Shown: positions 34,587 to 47,600 of the stretch, piece by piece
How positions within the stretch are numbered: position 1 is the first letter of the stretch
How the letters are laid out: each line of letters opens with the position of its first letter
NCBI GenBank assembly: GCA_016630905.1
Contig: WBMQ01000009.1
Location: forward strand, 744,001 to 808,000
Reading direction: 5' to 3'
Origin: Capillidium heterosporum
Taxonomy: Eukaryota; Entomophthoromycota; Entomophthoromycetes; Entomophthorales; Capillidiaceae
Length of the DNA: 64,000 nt
The notes under the pieces: generated by a model
Told to the model about the DNA's origin: nothing
Seen by the model: the letters and a program-made list of their open reading frames with translations, nothing else
Databases searched by the model: none
Position numbers and translations under genes: made by a program

Positions 34587-35644
34587 GCCAGAAATGAATC
34601 CAAATTTTCGCTAGGATAGTTGAACTATCAAATGCATATATTTATATAGGTAATTAGGTATAAATTACACTAAATAAATAGTAGCATAGTATGGAAATGT
34701 AGACGTTCCTTTTTCTTTCAAATATAAAGTTTACAGAACCTATAATTGGATTGAATATTTAACTTTGTACAATTTATAGTAGCTATATGTATGGCTTTTG
34801 ACTAAACATACTATCGTAATGACAAAATAGCTACAAATATTAAAAATATTCGATCCGAAGGCTGCATCAAAGGTTTAAATCGATTGCAAGCCTCTTATCT
34901 GAGGGATTTTGATTTACATACAGTATAATTTACCTTATACAGTTATAAGCAGATGTCTCTTGGAAAAATAAACCAGTATATCCAGTTCAAAATGCAGCAA
35001 GAATCACTAACAGCCTTTGTTGCATTCGAAAAGGAAAAGGTACCAATTTTAAAGGTACAATATTAGCTTTCGATTATTTAGTTTTGCCCTTGATAATTAG
35101 CTAAATAATATATAGAATTTTATTTTTGCATACAAGTGCTTGGTACATGTAATAGAACCACCCAGCAATACTTCATTATTTGAAGGAAAAATATAAAAAT
35201 GTAAATAAAATAGATTATAGTCCTTATCATGGCTTGAACTTTTTGTATTATCTAGCTTTACCCTAATTCACCCTGAAGTGCGCTTACCGACAAATAATAT
35301 AAACTCCCATCAAGTTTAATTAAGAAAATATGCCCTGTTTAATTATAAAATCAAGCTAATTTAAGCTCTAAATAAAAATACCTTGTACCATTATCTTTAA
35401 AACAAATTCGTTAAAAATTATATTCCTAGTTTCAATAATCAACGATCGTAGCTAACATCACTGAAGGAGCGTACGAAATACATTAAAGATGGGTAGGATA
35501 GTCTCAATTAAAAATTCTTGATGGGTTTTAGCGCTATATAATTCGAGCCTATTAATAGCTATACCAATAATGATATTTCGAACGGTAAAGTATATAAAAG
35601 AGAAGCCATATTTTTCATACCATATCAACAAATCCAATTGAAAA
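34587..35644. other. Intergenic
   Basis: About 1 kb of AT-rich DNA. A 37-codon frame at about 34952 (starting MSLGKINQY) has no recognisable content. TATATAAAAG at 35591-35600 is the probable TATA box of the following gene. Confidence 0.45.
35591..35600 (+). promoter_or_regulatory. TATA box of the two-cysteine copy at 35645
   Basis: TATATAAAAG 45-54 bases before the ATG, the same arrangement as in the 34410 gene. Confidence 0.55.
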
Positions 35645-35819
35645 ATGAAATTCTACATCTTAAGCCTTAGTTGCTGCCATCTCTTCAGTTTCAGCATTGA
35701 AATGCTCAACGTCTACCGAGTACATTACGAGAACTGTCGCTACCAGCGAGGTCACTGTAACCGTCACTGGTGAATGCGACAAGCCAGAATACCCTGCTCC
35801 TACACCTACCCCTGAGTAG
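35645..35819 (+). pseudogene. Two-cysteine secreted protein copy, frame disrupted
   Basis: A close paralogue of 34410-34586. The signal-peptide start (MKFYIL) and the mature part (LKCSTSTEYITRTVATSEVT, then VTVTGECDKPEYPAPTPTPE) lie in different frames, about one base apart within the signal peptide. The mature frame is otherwise clean to the stop at 35817-35819. Either the copy has recently lost its frame or there is a one-base sequence error. The TATA box and the leader are conserved, which favours recent decay or an error over an old relic. Confidence 0.6.
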
Positions 35820-36546
35820 CCCAAACAACTTTAGTTAATTTATTTAAATAAAGAATCAATGTTTATGAGTTACTATACTTCTATAAGGTGTTATAATGTA
35901 TATAGATTGACTATGTACATATAAGGGTATTTTGGTGCTACTTTTTTGAATATGTTGAAAAATTAGCCTTCCCATACAAATCTTAAAGTGTTATTCCAAG
36001 GGCGTCATCTATATGATAGTAGTTTTCTAATTGTGAATCAGTTGGTTACTTGCCTTTGGCCATGTACTATGCGAGTACTACCTAACAATTTGCTCAAGCT
36101 GCAAGTAGTAACTAATTTCTAGGTTGTATGTACACCTAAATAAAAACGATAAAGATATATTGAAGCTAATCAGGTGAAGCAGTTCGAATCGTAGAGTTAA
36201 AGCAAGTGTCAGTAAAGTTATCATAAGCTTTGTTAGGTATGGCTGGATTACATGCCTAGTTGCTATATCATTTTCCAAATAAAAGACGCTTTGAAGTACA
36301 GTTTGGGCTGGGTTTATTGATGCGTTCTGATATACCTTCTGTGGCCTCCTATAATTCTCAGCTACCTTTTAGTAGCAAGCACAAAGAACATAATATCAGT
36401 AACTTTCAGCTGGGCACTGTACTTTTAATGTAAAACTAATTATACTTTTTTATTGTAGTTATGAAAATCTAGTCATACTGGTGAGTAGATTTGATAGTGT
36501 ATAAAGACATTTAACATAGTTTAAAACTCTTAAATTTATACTTAGA
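35820..36546. other. Intergenic
   Basis: AT-rich spacer. A 66-codon minus-strand frame at 36078-36278 has no recognisable feature. AGTTCGAATCG at about 36180 looks like a tRNA B box but has no A box or cloverleaf around it. Confidence 0.45.
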
Positions 36547-37607
36547 ATGCTATACGATTTAGTTTTCCAACTGCTTAAGGTGATAATGACGATATTATAT
36601 GATAAAGGATGGTACATACTAACCAAACAGAACCAGGTTTTATATCAACTTGCATTATTCTTTTTGTACTTTGAAGCTACTAAATACAACCTTATATGTA
36701 GGTTGTTGTGGTTCAGTTCAAATGCATTTGAACTTTGGTACTTGCTATGAAAGAAGCCAAAGAAATTCGAAAAGTATTTACGAGTAGTTAGAAACATCAT
36801 TTCAATAACGGTGACAGAGTTGAGAACTTCAACTTTAAAGTATTTACAGATACGTAGCCATTATCATCAAATTTGCTCACATCATCAAGTTTTTCTAAGT
36901 CTCGTCAATTTAGACATCAGATGTTGTAAATTTTTAGTTGAGGAAACCGACACTGTCTTTTTGACTTTTCCACAACTTTCAAAGCTCAAAGTTGATGTCA
37001 TCTCTAGAGATTTGTATTGGTATGTTGGTCTGAATCGACTTTAGACGTCTGTAACAGCAATTTTACAAGTCTCTCTAATCTCAGCTACCTTCTATGCCTC
37101 AGAAAGCTACATATTAAAGTGAATGGTGACGACTGTTCTACCATCATGCCCATTATATTTATCAACTTAATCAATCCAATTGACATCAAGTTGAGAGGAG
37201 ATCTACCAAACGAAAGCTTCCATTTTACCCCAGCTGTCAAGTTACAGAAGTTAGAGTTAACTATAGTTGATACACTAACTAATTTAATGGCCAATTTCCT
37301 AATTAGTTTAATCAATTCAAAGGAGTTGGCGCTCGATATCGACAAGAACATGTATGACAACAACAGTATTTATGGCTCCTACTTTAATAGTTTGAATGGC
37401 TTTACCATTTCGATATCTAATCCCAATTGAAGACCTCATATCCCCCCGGTTCATTTTAAAAAGCTGATGGTACTACAAATTTGTAACCTTCAAAATGTTA
37501 TTAAATGAGTTTTACAGAGTCCATCTGTACTTGCAAAGATGAGACGAGTTTTCTTAGAGGTATACCTTTCCTATATATGTTCTTTTGATGAGCTAGATGA
37601 GTTTTAA
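36547..37607 (+). pseudogene. F-box/leucine-rich-repeat-like pseudogene
   Basis: A run of Leu-rich coding sequence. The start (MLYDLVFQLLKVIMTILYDK ... LYQLALFF) resembles a degraded F-box followed by a post-F-box segment. LRR-like stretches follow (FLSLVNLDIRCCKFLVEETD, FPQLSKLKVDVIS, LSYLLCLRKLHIKVNGDD, KLQKLELTIVDTL). The frame carries an in-frame TGA near 36748, shifts near 37017-37045, and has another stop near 37508, none of which fits the intron style of neighbouring genes. A host F-box/LRR gene that has lost function is the best reading. F-box proteins select substrates for SCF ubiquitin ligases and expand rapidly in some fungi. Confidence 0.55.
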
Positions 37608-37619
37608 AACTTCTCCCTT

Positions 37620-38166
37620 CTATTGTAAGCCAGTAATAAAGCACTGATTTTTCTATTTTTCGATGTATATGCTATTATTATACTATATTTTCAAATACTG
37701 GGATTTGAACAAGGATAGGTGTGTAGGGAATCAGCCAACTTCAATGTCAAAATTTACATGCTGTTGAGTAAACCAGTATATTAAAAGGTGGAAGGATAGT
37801 AAGTTAATTTCCAACTAAAGTTGTCTGGTTTGAATCTCATGGATTAGATTCGAAAATATTCCAAAATGTTAGTAGCCAACAGTTGTAAGCCAGTATCCAA
37901 CTTTCAATCAAATAATTGGTTAACTTCCCTAAGTCAATTAGCTTTAATTCTCCATCTATTGAGTCAAATTTACCGATTAGTATTTGAAAAGAACTGACGT
38001 TTCCATCAACAAGTGCCTAGCTCTTCCACCTTAGTTAGCTTTTTACCTTAGAGAGTCTACATCGGCACCAACCATCCATAACAACTCAACACCTTAAAGC
38101 GAATCTCATTGAAAAATATTTGATTACCTTGAAATTGAAATAAGTTAAAACCCACTATCAACCAAA
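37620..38166. other. Intergenic
   Basis: About 550 bases between the LRR pseudogene and the COG1-like gene. Short Leu-rich fragments near 37870-38000 may be more remains of the LRR gene, but no clear frame exists. Confidence 0.4.
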
Positions 38167-40735
38167 ATGAAAGGTGAAAACTTGGAACTGTTTGAAAGTT
38201 ATACGGTAGATAGTATCAAGCTTATAGTCAAGGATACCAAGTACATTTGATTCTGTTGTTTATAATAATTTGAACTTTTCATATAGGTCCAACATCCAGC
38301 AGACCACTCAGACTATTGAAACCAACTTACTGTACTTTTTATTCATATAGCCTTTGCTAACTTTTATTTTTATGTAGTTCCAACCGCAACCTATACCTCA
38401 TTGACACAGTTTAAAGAAACTAAAGATTATTTTCAAGAGTTACAGTTGGAGTTGGACTTTGACTTTGGTGTTGACAACGAGGAAAGCTTGGATAGTCGAG
38501 GTAAATATATTTGCTTTTGATATTTATATTGATAGTATTTTTTGCTTTGTATAGAGGAACATAGGTTCTTCGATCAGGTAACAAAATTGCAGACGATTGA
38601 AGAAACTATCGACAAAGTAAATTTTACTTTTTTCTTTACGTATTTCTAAATATTGATCATTTTTCATTTTTTAGTTCAACACCCAATTAGATACTTGCAA
38701 TTACCTAAAGGCATTTCAAACTCTATTAGCTTTGAAGGTATCGTTAGAGCAACTTAACAGCTTCGATACTGTATTTAAGGTAAATTTGTCTAGATCTAAT
38801 GTATACCAATCTACTTTATTTGATGGAATAGGATAAGTTTACACTTTTGACAAAGCTACCCCTTACTTTCAAAAATTTGAAGTCGAGCTTAATCGATAGG
38901 CTTTTAGCAAATTTAAATCAAGACGGGTTGATTGGAGAGGTATTGCTTTTATATAGATTATTATATTGATATATTTTCTTGTAGGAACTAATAACCAATC
39001 TGTTGATTCTAACGCTGCTACAGGACTTGGATTTAACTCAACTTTTCACCACCTTTATGACCAACTACTCCAACAGCAAACTTGATCAACTTGGCTTTGC
39101 CATTTCACCAACTGATAACATGAAGACCCTGTTGTCGAGTATAGTTTTGAAGTTGAATAATTTAAGTACGGTCTGGTCTAAACTTAACACAACTTCACTA
39201 CAAACTTTGATATCGACCAGCCCCAAAAGCGGGATTGAATTCAGTTGGTCCAAATTTCAATTGAGTGTATCATATTCTGTAGAAAGTTTACTTTTGGGTT
39301 GGTTCGACAGCTTTTCAACTACAGTCGTCGATAGATTTTCAGACGGACTGATTAACAACTCCAAGACTTTAAACGATATTTTCGAAGTTGTACGATTCTT
39401 CATGGGCCTGGAGTTGATAGTTGGTAATTTGGAGTTGGTAACAAGCAATATTTTATCTGTACTAAACACTTTCATTAGGGAGAGTCGATTCGAACGCAAT
39501 TTAAACCGGTACTTGAGACGTCAGTTGGCAACTTTTTAGCCTTACCTTTTACCAACTTTAAATTCAATCCCATCAACGACGATAAGGATCTAGTGCGACA
39601 GTTGACCGGCTTCTTCAAAAAATTGAAGTTGGACTTGGATCTCCTGGTTGGAAACTTGAGACCCTACAGGTTTATCGATTTACTGTAAATTATATATATT
39701 TTTAACCTTATTGACATATTCATATAATAGTGAGACTGACTCACTGAAATCTAAGCTGTTTGAACTCAACTTTGAAGCTGTTCAGCTTTACCTTCCAATC
39801 CATCCAAGATCAAATTACTACTGACACCAACAGCTTCCAATTGCAAAATGTAGAACTCGAAATAAAGTTGGGTAAGCAAATCGATCTTATCACCAAGTTG
39901 ATGCAGGACGTCAAGTCGGAGCTTTTAACTTGTGCTATAACCGACACCGATCTAGAATTGCAAAGGAGCTGGCAGGAGTGTATCGATAACTCTAAGGCCG
40001 TACAAGATCTATGCTTCAAAAAATTTTATGGCCGGGTTGGTGATATGTTCGAAGTCGCCATGAAAAGTTGGTTGATGGAGTTTGAGACGGAACATACTTA
40101 CACCGGTAATTCTTTGTTTTTATCTTTTTAGTAGGTTAACTTACTTTTTTAGATGAGTTGGATTTGGAAGTAGCTACAAGTCTATCGAATAAGCTTATGG
40201 ATTCCCTATTCAACTTGGAAATCTTCTATACCGATGCTATGGGTTTGTATGACGACAGGGTAATTCAAACTGATTCAGATATGTTTACATCATACTAACA
40301 TTGGTTTTTTAGGATCGTCTGGTAGAAACTTTAGCTGCTACCTTCAAAAGCTACCAACCCAAAGTCCAAATCAAACTAAACCAGCTAACCTCCCTACATT
40401 TAAAGCGGCAACTTCAGCTGGATCTAAACCTGTTAGAAACCTTGCTAGAGCTACCTTTAACTATTCTTGATAACAAGGGTAAAGATAAAAGTAAAGGTGG
40501 TATGGACGAGATGAACGATGATTTGGATCGAGTACTAAGGAGCCTCAGTTTAATCCTACCTAACTTGATACCAGAGTTTGAGTTCAAGTAATTTTTTATT
40601 TTTGAAATATGTGTTAACGACATGATTTTCTTTTTTTGAAAAAATAGAGTGGAGAAATCCAAGCATAGGAGTACGTTCCCTTACAGTCTGGTTATGGTCC
40701 CGCCCTGCTCCAGGTTCAATCTGATCGACACTTGA
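38167..40735 (+). CDS. COG1: Probable conserved oligomeric Golgi complex subunit 1
   Basis: Multi-exon gene with about nine introns of 40-70 bases. The start MKGENLELFESYTVDSIKLI and a helix around NIQQTTQTIETNLL match the N-terminal Vps51/COG1-type helix pair (the family motif LRxLVGxRYRDLI follows). Later exons are long amphipathic helices, as in tethering-complex subunits: LDTCNYLKAFQTLLALKVSL, LLLGWFDSFSTTVVDRFSDG, ELQRSWQECIDNSKAVQDL. About 670 residues in all, near the family size. COG1 tethers vesicles within the Golgi and keeps glycosylation enzymes in place. The splice between exons 2 and 3 (about 38325-38395) is unsettled: two competing frames both read plausibly. Another CATCHR-type subunit is the alternative. 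Confidence 0.5.
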
Positions 40736-42394
40736 ACGAAAATTTAGTTCCATTAAAGTTGGTAAGCTATATACGATATCTAACTTCAACTTTAAGTTAA
40801 CTCATACAGTCAACCTATTCAAATAACATTGGTATTTTAAGTAGCTTTTATTATTGAACTAGGAGCGATAGTGTTGGTTTCAAACTATAAGTTGTAAGAG
40901 GTAAGTGGATACTTCAATCAGTTACATTTATATATATCTAGGGATAAATGAAAATAAGTATGCTCATAGCGAACTAAGGTCCCAGCTTTATAGGATAAAT
41001 CGAATCAGCCTTGATAAAGTGCTATGTTTTTCCAACTACTTTGGAGCAATACCGTTAGTTCATTTCTTTTACTCTATCCTCTATATTTTCAGACTTATAA
41101 ATATGTCTATATAGCTACAGATTAACTCCAACTTGTTTTTTAGATACAGTGAAGGGAACTAAAATTACATTTCTCAGCACACTAGATACCCATACCTCCA
41201 AGTATACAGAATGTATACGTTATGGATTGTAGTTACTGGAGTATCTAAAAAGGAACTCCAAGTGCAACGGGCTTTAAAAAGCAGGTTGTTAGTTAAAATC
41301 CCTATAATAATTTAGAATGGAGTTGGGAGGATACTACAGCCTACTCTTTCTAGATCCCATCAAGGTCCAAATTTACATCGTTAAGAGTGAGGGAAAAGCT
41401 ATCAAAGCAGTTAAGAAGCTCAAATTTAAGTTATAACTTTAGGGCTATGTCTTACAAGTACGATGATTTTATTCATCTCAACAAAACTCAAAATATCCGA
41501 TCCGATATGAAAAATTTCTCTAAAGGCAGCTAATGTTTAGGTTATCTATTGCTGTTAATAGATTCGCTAGATGTGCCAAAGAAGTTAACGGGCGATTCTA
41601 AAGCAGGAACATGTGCCTAAAAGGTATCGCTTATACTTACAAACTTAATCGGAGCGTCAAGGGTTGGCCATGCTACTCTACTGAAAAGTTCGGAGGCTTT
41701 GAAAACAGCTTTAACCGTCACGTCACCATCGAAGCAAAATGTTCATCCATAGCTGAGTTGACTTGTTAAAAATCTTACTAAATACACCTATCTTAAGTAA
41801 TACAACCGGTATATTTATTACTTGAAGCCCAAGTCCGCAAAGCTAAGTGCCCAATCTAGGAATGCCTAATGCTAAACATCAGCAATCCTTCAAGAATTCG
41901 TTTCAATTGCATCGGAGTATGCATCGACTTGGATCTAACTAGCTTGTCTATCGCAAAAACATAACAAGCAAGGTTAAGAACAATCAAATTTGAAGAGGTG
42001 GTGGATAGTGTAGCATCACGTTTGTCTATAAGGCCCATTGAAATTGTAATGTTAAAGCGGCTTTGTAGATCGTCATCAACCTAAAAATACCCTTGTAGAT
42101 ACTTCCATTGGGTAATAGGTTAATATTTAACCCTTAGTTACAAGTTACGATGAAAGTTTAGCACCTAATTTATCCACCATTTCTGTCACCAACCCTATAG
42201 TTTATCCTCGAAATCATTGTGGATCTAATTTCTTCTCACCAGGTCACCAACCTACAACCTTTATTTATACCGAAAATGGTACGCTTGAAAACCTGATACA
42301 TCTGAACCGAACCATTTAACTCTGATAGAAAATCAACTATAAATACAAACTGAAAGACAGCTTCCTATCCAATATCAACAAAATCCATCAGAAA
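40736..42394. other. Intergenic with coding-like remnants
   Basis: About 1.65 kb. Fragments look protein-like without forming a gene: 41146-41240 (DTVKGTKITFLSTLDTH), a 39-codon frame at 41318 (MELGGYYSLLFLDPIKVQIY) and 41640-41790, where CYSTEKFGGF and TIEAKCS and the following CTAAATACACCTAT recall the two-cysteine family at 34410. They could be a decayed secreted gene. ACTATAAATAC at 42336-42346 is a TATA box for the gene at 42395. Confidence 0.35.
42336..42346 (+). promoter_or_regulatory. TATA box of the eight-cysteine protein, copy B
   Basis: ACTATAAATAC lies about 50 bases before the ATG at 42395, as in copy A. Confidence 0.5.
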
Positions 42395-42667
42395 ATGTTA
42401 GTTAAAGCCTCAATCCTACTCGCTGCTCTCTCCTTTGCCCAGGTTTCAGCCGTCCTCTGCAAGGTAACCCTCGTCGATACCGACAACATCCTACGCCCTA
42501 CTAGATGGGATTGCGGTACCAGTTGTGACAACATAAACACCCAATTCACTACTCCATGTAGCTTTTCCAGTGATCGAACTAGTGTCACCTGCTACTGTAC
42601 CAACACTGGGTACAACTGTGGCATCAAGGAGCTGAGATTGAACCAGCTTTCCTGCCGCAAGAACTAG
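42395..42667 (+). CDS. Small secreted eight-cysteine protein, copy B
   Basis: A 90-residue single-exon gene. The signal peptide is MLVKASILLAALSFAQVSA; the mature part of about 71 residues has eight cysteines. It shares its cysteine order and several blocks with copy A on the opposite strand at 24793-25071: VLCKVTLVDTDNIL here against YLCNVSLKSTDRLV, CYCTNTGYNCGIKEL against CTCTYLDTNCTIQEN, and LNQLSCRKN against FYNLACRQV. The two genes are 17 kb apart and clearly diverged, so the duplication is not recent. Function unknown; both look intact. The leader before the ATG (CAACAAAATCCATCAGAAA) resembles the leader of the two-cysteine gene at 35645. Confidence 0.78.
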   Translation: MLVKASILLAALSFAQVSAVLCKVTLVDTDNILRPTRWDCGTSCDNINTQFTTPCSFSSDRTSVTCYCTNTGYNCGIKELRLNQLSCRKN

Positions 42668-44639
42668 GTAGCTTACCATCTAAATTTAATAAACATGTTG
42701 TTTCCATATTTTGAACTTTTGGTTTCAAAATTACTCATATATATGCTATTTTCAATATTATATGCAATTTCTATACTTGTAGGTGTTTTTGACTGAGTAG
42801 AATGTTAAATAGAATTGAATTTGAAGCAACTTTTATATCTAACTAGATTTTGTAACCCAGTTAGTAAAGTCGTCTACCTTTACCCATGAGGCAATTTAAC
42901 TGGGTTAACATCAACCCACTTCGGCACTATTAACAAGTGTAGTTGATGATAAACAATATTCCTTCCTATTTCAGAATTCCACCATTTATAGACCACTGCA
43001 TACTCCCTAAATTAGATGCAAATTTCCAAACTTTAATTCAATTTCGCCTTACTATCAACCTTGCTTAAGGAATACTACATCAAGAAAATGTATTAGAATA
43101 GAAATGCATCTAGAAGAATATACCCAATTTACATATATTTATATATATTAATGCAACTCCCAAATACCATACATATGCCTTCTTTAAGTGAAAATTGGAA
43201 TATGAGGTTCTAAAGTTGTATTTTTTGTAAATAGTTGGAGATGATGGATAATCTATCTTTGAACTTGACTTTTAAAGCTGATATATGCTACCTCCATTTA
43301 GCTATATGCAGCTACTGCTAGCTTAGATGAGTCTAAGAGCCACTAGATATATTAAAGCTCTTCCATCATGCCAATTCACAAAAGATATAAAGGAAGCTAA
43401 GCACTCAAATTCTAAAGGTATATAACCATTCTTTTCCAAAATGAAATTCTCAACTCTAATCACCACTTTCGCCATTTTATTTAACATCCTTGGTTTGATA
43501 AGTCGCCATCAGTCTACTTTAACCCAACTAAATCAACTTTAAAAATACAGGGGAGTTGAAAATGCCTTTAAGGTCAACTGAGCTGTACAGGATAACCGGA
43601 AGGTAGCAAATTCAGTAACCTCCTTTAACTGAACCTTCATCAAGTACTAATAAACTTCACTTCCCTATGGGATCGATAAATTTATTACCTAATTACTTAT
43701 AGTTGTAAATGGCTAATCTCCAAACTTCACTTTTCTCAATGTGAATGTTAAAGCAAGATGTAAGTTTTATATTCAAGAAAGTTGAGCTAATCAGCTTAGA
43801 ATTGAAGGTTTTCCGAAAAGTACCAGATCTATAAGACATTTTTCTTTCTAATTTTCTTTAACAGAACTTGAGACGAAATTAACTGATTGTAATGATGCAA
43901 TCATGTATACAGTAGCTGGTGATCTGCATAAGAAGTATTCCTAAGTGACCTGACCTATCTCCAGTAATAGGAGTGATGAATTTAAATAGATGCCTATTGT
44001 GGTTTTGTGGTACTAGTGTGTCTTGTATATCCCAAAGTCTGAGAATTCGTTTACAAGTATCAACATTCTATGTAAACATATTGGAAATAATTTAGTTTAT
44101 TAGATCGGTTATATATTATGCTATGAGGCATTCTCAAGCCGTTGTGTATAGTGTATTTTTACTCATATCTAATTGTAATTTATATGTTCAAATAGTAACA
44201 ACTTTTAACTCCATCTACATTATAAATAGGCTACCATAAGCCCACCCTAAGCTGGCAATATTCTGACTTGAATCCTAATTAACTCAATGGTTACAGAAAA
44301 TCGATTCCAAAGGCATGTAGTGATTATAACACAAGGAGAAATCGAAATATTATTGTGGAATAATCACTTGTCGAAAAGTTTACAAGTCAGGGGATTTATA
44401 TAAAGGCAGGAAACAAGGACGACGGAACGGTGGAGATACCGATGGCTAGTATTTCATTAGGCAGATAGTTTTACCTACCATGCTTTGAAAGCGGACTAGG
44501 ACAATCCATTCATGACATGTCATGGACTATAAAAATAGTTGGTATTCACTGTGAGATCAGTCAGTTGGTTTAGTTTGGAGGTTCTGTGTTTGTGTGGAGA
44601 CTCCGCCTTTTTACGATTAATTATTAAGCAACTGAAACC
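42668..44639. other. Gene-poor AT-rich region
   Basis: Almost 2 kb to the left of the retroelement. A 33-codon frame at 43441 (MKFSTLITTFAILFNILGLI) looks like a signal peptide but has no mature part worth naming. GATTTATATAAAGGCAGG at about 44395 is TATA-like on the plus strand. No terminal repeat matching the right side of the retroelement was found. Confidence 0.4.
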
Positions 44640-47600
44640 TAATCTATTGCAAGGTTGAAACAGTATTAGAACTAGAGTTTAAACAGCTAGAAAGGTTATC
44701 AAGCTGATTCTTTAGAGAAGCCGTCCGAGGCTTCGTTACAATTACTCCCTGTAGGCTTGAGGACCCCTGTTGAGAATAGAACTCTTTAATCTTACGACGG
44801 CAACCGTAGCAGTGACTAGCTGATTCCCAGGTCGCTTCTTCATGGGGGTAGCCAACCCATTGGACCAGGTACTGCTTTTTTTCTGCTATCTTTTTGACAT
44901 CCAGTATAGCTTCTACTTCGTAAGTGTTAGAATCGGATGATTCTAGGATTGGAACTACGCGTTTAGCCATATTTGTTGGGGTTAAAAGTGATATATGGAA
45001 GGTGAGATGAATTCGCCAATTGACTGGTAGATCGAGGGTATAGGCTGCAAGTCCTACTTGTTTGGCTACCTGAAAAGGGCCTGTATGCTTATATTCCAAC
45101 TTCTTTGATGGCTGGGATGATCTCAAGTTAGTCATCTCTAGATATACCCAGTCTCCTTTCACTAAGACTGGTGCTGGTTGTCGGTGCTGGTCATACTGTT
45201 CCTTATATGCCTGTTGGGCCTTCAAAATCTCCATTTGTGCTAACTCCTAACATTCATGGATTGTAGCTAGGCGTTCTTCGATCGACTGGTGCTATTAATT
45301 GCTCAGGAAGTACTAATTGGACATGTGGATGCTAACCATAGTTTACGAAGAAAGGAGTAGTTCTCAAGGACTGATGGACAGTATTATTCATTGCCAATTC
45401 TGCTGTTGGTAACAAAGAGGCCCAATTGTCTTGTTTCCAAGAGCAGTAACGATGCAAGTACTGTTCCAGCGTACGATTCATGCGCTCAGTTTGCCCATCC
45501 ATCTGTGGGTGGTAGGCTGTAGAGTACAAAAGACGGATACCCAAGATTATTGCCAGTCTTCACCACACTTTCGAAACGAATTGGGACCCGCGATCGGATA
45601 GCATAGTCTGCGGTAACCCATGGATTTTGAAAACCTGAGACATTAACGCTTCGGTTGCTTCAGAGATGGTCAAGGTGGCCAATGGTATAAAATGTACCAT
45701 TTTGGAATGTCGGTCTACTACTACTAGGATGTGACGGTTTCCTTGTGAGATATGTAGTTCTACTATAAAATCCAATGTAATTTCCTTCCATGGTTGGTTT
45801 GGTGGCTCTAATGGCTGAAGTAGCCCATACTTGGCTTGGTTACGGTCTCGAGTTCGTTGACAGGTGTCACAGGCTGCTACCCAATCCTTGATGTGTCGAG
45901 ACATTCTTGGCCAAACAAAGCAGCGTGAAATTAACACATGTTTTCTTTACTCCAAAGTGGCCGGCTGCCGGAGGTTCATGGCATTCCAGAAATACTTGTT
46001 TACGGGTCTTAGGGGTTGATACATAGATGCGATTCTTGTAGTATAACAACTGGTTGTCGATCTTGTAGTGCTGTATCTTGCTGTAGGCAAAAGGGATTCC
46101 TTTGGTTAAGTGCGCTCTAACACGGCTAGTAAACTTACTCGACCTTTGGGCTTTGCGGATATTGATCACCAATTCAGACTCCGCTGCTACTGCAACCAAT
46201 TGGTGAGGCTGAATAATCACTTCTGTGCGGTTTGACTCCTTTTTTTCAGAGGTAATTTGGTAATCTTCGCGACGACTAAGAGCATCTGGGAAATCTGAGT
46301 AACTCCAGGCTTATACACAATACGGAAATTGTATTGGCTCATATCTAGATACCAACATGCTTGTCTGCTAGTTAGTACTTTGCTCATCATAAAAATTTCC
46401 AGGTTCTTATGATCACAATATACTGTCACTGGGAAGGGAGAGCTGTGAATGTAGTACTTCCAGTGGTCCAAAGTGGTTTTGATTGCCATAATTTCCTTGT
46501 CATGGACGTCATAATTAATTTCTGGGCCGTGGAACTTCCTAGAGAAGGAACCGATAGGTCGCAGCTCCTGATTCTTGTCGGATTGGAGTAGTATCGCTCC
46601 CATAGCGTAGTTAGAGGCATCTGTCTGTAAAATAAAGGGGTGCTCCAGGTTGGCAGGCTGTAAGACAGGACTCTCTGTAATGTCCTTCTTTAGTTATAGG
46701 AAAGCCTTTTCACAATTCTCTGACCATGATAGTGCTTTAGGCTTGCCTTGGGTCAGTTTAGTTAGAGGTAACGTCTTTTGTGGAAAGTTTGGTATGAACT
46801 TTCTTGAGAAATTTACCAGACCTAGGAACCCTTGTAGTCCTTTGAGTGTAGTTGGTCGTGGCCAAAGCTGTACTGCCTCCACTTTGTTCGATGTGACACC
46901 AATTCCAGCGGCACCTACCTGGAAACCAAGAAACTCTACTGATAGTTTATGGAATTCGCATTTCTCAGGTCGAATACAAAGGTGGTTTCGCTCTAGCAGT
47001 TGCAACACCAGCTTAACATGGTTTTGGTGTTCCTCCATGGTATTGCTATAAATTACTATGTCGTCGAGGTATGCTGTGACAAATTTATCCAAATAGGGCG
47101 CTAGAATGGCATTCATAAAACTCTGGAATACTACTGGTGCATTGGTAAGTCCGAAAGGCATTACTAACCATTCATATTGTCCATAGCGGCAAGTAAAAGC
47201 TGTCTTCCATTCATCACCTTCTCTTATGCGCAATAGGTGATAAGCATTAACTAAATCGAGCTTTGTAAACCACTTCTTCCCAACTACTTGCTCTAATAGA
47301 TTTTCTAAGTTTGGTATTGGGTACCTATCCTTGATGGTGACACTGTTAAGCTCTTGGAAATCCATACACAGGCGCTTATCGTTGGGACCCTTGCGTACAA
47401 ATATTATTGGTGATGCTGCAGGTGAGCTTGATCGTCTAATGAATCCTTTCTTTAAGAGATCGTCCAATAGATCTTTAGGCGTTTTAGATCGGGTTCTGAC
47501 ATCGGGTAGATTCTTCCCTTTGGCAAGGGGGCTTCCTCTTTGAGAGTAATCTGTAGGTCATCAGGGCGATGCGGAGCCAGTATGTTGCGATTTTCTTCTA

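Noticed and set aside
36170-36200. tRNA-like B box (AGTTCGAATCG)
   Set aside because: No A box, acceptor stem or cloverleaf could be drawn around it; likely chance.
43441-43545. 33-codon frame starting with a signal-peptide-like stretch
   Set aside because: No mature region with cysteines or a recognisable family; too short to call on the signal peptide alone.
44390-44420. TATA-like GATTTATATAAAGGCAGG as an LTR promoter of the retroelement
   Set aside because: It is on the plus strand while the element runs on the minus strand, and no matching repeat exists at the other end.
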